Positions 5,012 through 6,359 of a stretch of DNA of 6,359 bases are shown here, in pieces. The stretch's first letter is position 1. Every line of letters begins with the position of its first letter. A model generated the notes under the pieces. It was given only the letters and a program-made list of their open reading frames with translations. It was not told the origin of the DNA and did not search any database. The DNA comes from UBA6019 sp036570145 (GTDB lineage Bacteria; Chloroflexota; Dormibacteria; Dormibacterales; Dormibacteraceae), in the NCBI GenBank assembly GCA_036570145.1, contig DATCPJ010000192.1:1-6359 (forward strand). Direction: 5' to 3'. A program made the position numbers and the translations under genes.

Positions 5012-5947
5012 TTAGTAGCCGTACTGCTGAAGGATGGGCGCCAGTTGCGCCTGCGACGTGACGAGCGCGAAACCGAGGTAGATGACAAGGGCCAGCCAGG
5101 CGGCGCCCATCGCCCAGCGGCCGGTTTGCGATATCGCCTTGAAGTAGGGATCGTCAGCGTTGCGGAAGCGAGCCAGGATCGTCGGCAGGCTGAAGAGCAC
5201 GATGATGAAAAGGATGGGGCTGAACCCAAGGAAGAAAACCGTCGCAACCATCAGCGTCATTCCAACCACCTGGAACCACTTTGAGACGGGGGCGAGGATC
5301 CAGCCGCCGTCGAGCATTCCGATCGGAATGAGATTGAACAGGTTCAGGAAGAAGCCGAGCGTGGCGGCCAGTGCCAGGACGTCCCAGTGGGTGTAGCCGT
5401 ATAAAACGTAGGCAAGGGTCGCTCCGGCGGTGCCTGCCAGCGGGCCGGCGATCCCTATCTGAGCCTGGCGGAGCGCATCCTGGGGATGCGACCGCTGGAA
5501 GATGGCAGCTCCCAGGAAGGGGATGAAGATCGGTGCCGTCGCCTTCATGCCCTGGCGCCGGATCTCGACGACATGGCCCATCTCGTGAACCAGGATCATG
5601 ATCACCAGCGCCGCGCCAAACGCCGGTCCCCGGAACCAGGCGTAGAGCCCGAAGCTCAGGAAGAGAGAGCTGAGCGTGAGCAGCGCGGGGACACCCTTGA
5701 TCAGCAGGAAGGCGTACTTCGCGTAGCCGAGGATGAACACGCCGAGAGCGGCGAGCCAACCGAGGAACCCGCGCCGGGCCTGAGGTTGCGGCCCGTGCTG
5801 CTGCGCCGGCTGTGCCGGTCCGTAGGCATACGACGGAGGCGGTGGGAGCTGGGAGGGCTGGTGCAGGTCGCCGTAGATGATGGGCGGCGACGGCAACTCG
5901 GGACCCCGCTCCTCGGGCCCGGGGTACTGGCCGGGAAGCTGACTCAT
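5012..5947 (-). CDS. M50-family (site-2-protease type) membrane metalloprotease
   Basis: The 311-residue protein is an intramembrane zinc protease. The HExxH zinc motif is HEMGH at 121-125 in a hydrophobic segment, and the third-ligand motif is NLIPIGMLDGG at 205-215 with D213. Residues 1-59 form a proline/glutamine-rich, probably disordered cytosolic tail. Membrane segments are predicted near 61-84, 86-104, 110-128, 162-185, 187-207, 222-242, 243-258 and 279-296. There is no PDZ domain, so it differs from RseP-type proteases and resembles compact site-2-protease homologues. Such enzymes cleave membrane-bound substrates such as anti-sigma factors; the substrate here is unknown and no anti-sigma factor is nearby. 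ATG at 5947 has AGGAAG 9 bases upstream. It ends in TAA 30 bases before rpmE. Confidence 0.92.
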   Translation of the reverse strand: MSQLPGQYPGPEERGPELPSPPIIYGDLHQPSQLPPPPSYAYGPAQPAQQHGPQPQARRGFLGWLAALGVFILGYAKYAFLLIKGVPALLTLSSLFLSFGLYAWFRGPAFGAALVIMILVHEMGHVVEIRRQGMKATAPIFIPFLGAAIFQRSHPQDALRQAQIGIAGPLAGTAGATLAYVLYGYTHWDVLALAATLGFFLNLFNLIPIGMLDGGWILAPVSKWFQVVGMTLMVATVFFLGFSPILFIIVLFSLPTILARFRNADDPYFKAISQTGRWAMGAAWLALVIYLGFALVTSQAQLAPILQQYGY

Positions 5948-5961
5948 GATTTCCGTCTTCC

Positions 5962-5967
5962 TATATA
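5962..5967 (-). promoter_or_regulatory. Possible -10 element upstream of the M50 gene
   Basis: TATATA on the minus strand (5967-5962) is an AT-rich island in GC-rich DNA, in the 30-base gap before the M50 ATG. It overlaps the start of the AGGAAG ribosome site region, so a start site at normal distance would give an almost leaderless transcript. Immediately upstream, CCGGC/GCCGG arms (5985-5981 and 5973-5969) form a 5-bp dyad with a 7-base loop spanning the end of the upstream gene. No good -35 is visible. Confidence 0.28.
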
Positions 5968-5977
5968 CCCGGCGAGT

Positions 5978-6359
5978 TCAGCCGGTAATCCAGGTGATCC
6001 AGGTCGTGTCGGCCAGGCCGCCGCTCGTCGCGGTTACCGCACAGCCCACCTTCGCACAGCCGGCTGAAGGCTGGATTAGCACCTCTCCGACCTCCCCGGT
6101 CCCGGGTTGCCTCACGATCTCGACGCCGCTGCCGGCGGTGAGCTGCACGTCGCCCGTGAAGCCGGGGGAGCGGAAGACGGTCAGACAGACCGGCTGGCCG
6201 GGCGCCGGCCGGCCGCCGAACGGTACCAGCTTGAAGGTCCGGATGAAGACGTCGAGCCGGCCGGCCGCCGTCTCGCTGACGAGGACGTTGCCGGCGCTGT
6301 CAAAGCCGAGGCCCTGCGGCTCGAGCAGGTTGCCGGCGAGGTCGCGGGCTGTGCCACCT
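5978..6359 (-). CDS. C-terminal part of an NHL-repeat-like, beta-rich protein (runs off right edge)
   Basis: An uninterrupted minus-strand frame of 126 codons enters from the right edge and ends in TGA at 5980-5978. It lacks a start codon in the window. The first ~40 residues (LLEPQGLGFDSAGNVLVSET, then AAGRLDVF) match one NHL/beta-propeller blade, as in ScyD/ScyE-like and SMP-30-like proteins. The remaining ~85 residues look like a separate beta-sandwich or Ig-like domain, rich in G, T and V, with three cysteines: one in QPVCLTVF and a pair in AGCAKVGCAVTATSGG. This suggests an exported protein with a disulfide, but the N-terminus and any signal peptide are outside the window. The gap to the M50 start is 30 bases, so the two could be co-transcribed. 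No precise function can be given. Confidence 0.72.
   Translation of the reverse strand, partial: GGTARDLAGNLLEPQGLGFDSAGNVLVSETAAGRLDVFIRTFKLVPFGGRPAPGQPVCLTVFRSPGFTGDVQLTAGSGVEIVRQPGTGEVGEVLIQPSAGCAKVGCAVTATSGGLADTTWITWITG

Noticed and set aside
5486..6067. Plus-strand 193-codon frame near the right end
   Set aside because: It is antisense to both the M50 gene and the NHL-like frame, charged and low-complexity, with no recognisable domain.

Overview
This is a compact, high-GC (roughly two-thirds G+C by eye) bacterial housekeeping region with dense genes, short gaps, GTG and TTG starts, and start/stop overlaps. The order M50 protease, rpmE, DUF1385 membrane protein, prfA, prmC, tsaC/ywlC, then glyA resembles the L31/release-factor neighbourhood of Actinomycetota (including Thermoleophilia-like lineages), Chloroflexota and relatives such as Dormibacterota. 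The phylum cannot be fixed by reading alone. Nothing indicates a plasmid, phage, insertion sequence or CRISPR array.

Layout from left to right. (1) 1-676, minus: the N-terminal half of glyA (serine hydroxymethyltransferase), cut by the left edge. (2) 677-710: a 34-base divergent gap holding a perfect 6-bp dyad. (3) 711-1046, plus: an SRPBCC-fold gene stopped by an in-frame TGA. The same frame continues plausibly to 1175, so the gene looks broken by one substitution, unless the TGA is a sequencing error or is recoded. (4) 1176-1329: a convergent gap filled with hairpins, a G-quadruplex-type G-run array and two inverted copies of a ~44-base unit. (5) 1330-4746, minus: a tightly coupled cluster of DUF1385 membrane protein, RF1 (prfA), RF1/RF2 glutamine methyltransferase (prmC) and threonylcarbamoyl-AMP synthase (tsaC). 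(6) 4757-4981, minus: rpmE, zinc-type ribosomal protein L31. (7) 5012-5947, minus: a membrane-embedded M50 (site-2-protease type) metalloprotease with a proline-rich N-terminal tail. (8) 5978-6359, minus: the C-terminus of a beta-rich protein with an NHL-like segment, entering from the right edge.

The central genes share a translation theme. L31 is a ribosomal subunit protein, RF1 ends synthesis at UAA/UAG, PrmC methylates the GGQ glutamine of release factors, and TsaC starts t6A modification of ANN-decoding tRNAs. GlyA supplies one-carbon units and is often found in the same gene string. Here it is separated from tsaC by the opposite-strand SRPBCC gene and its repeat-rich flank. TGA is a normal stop in this genome: prfA and the DUF1385 gene both end in it. 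I see no clearly new biological system. The most unusual items are the interrupted SRPBCC gene with a hairpin just after its TGA, and the inverted-repeat element at 1201-1326.
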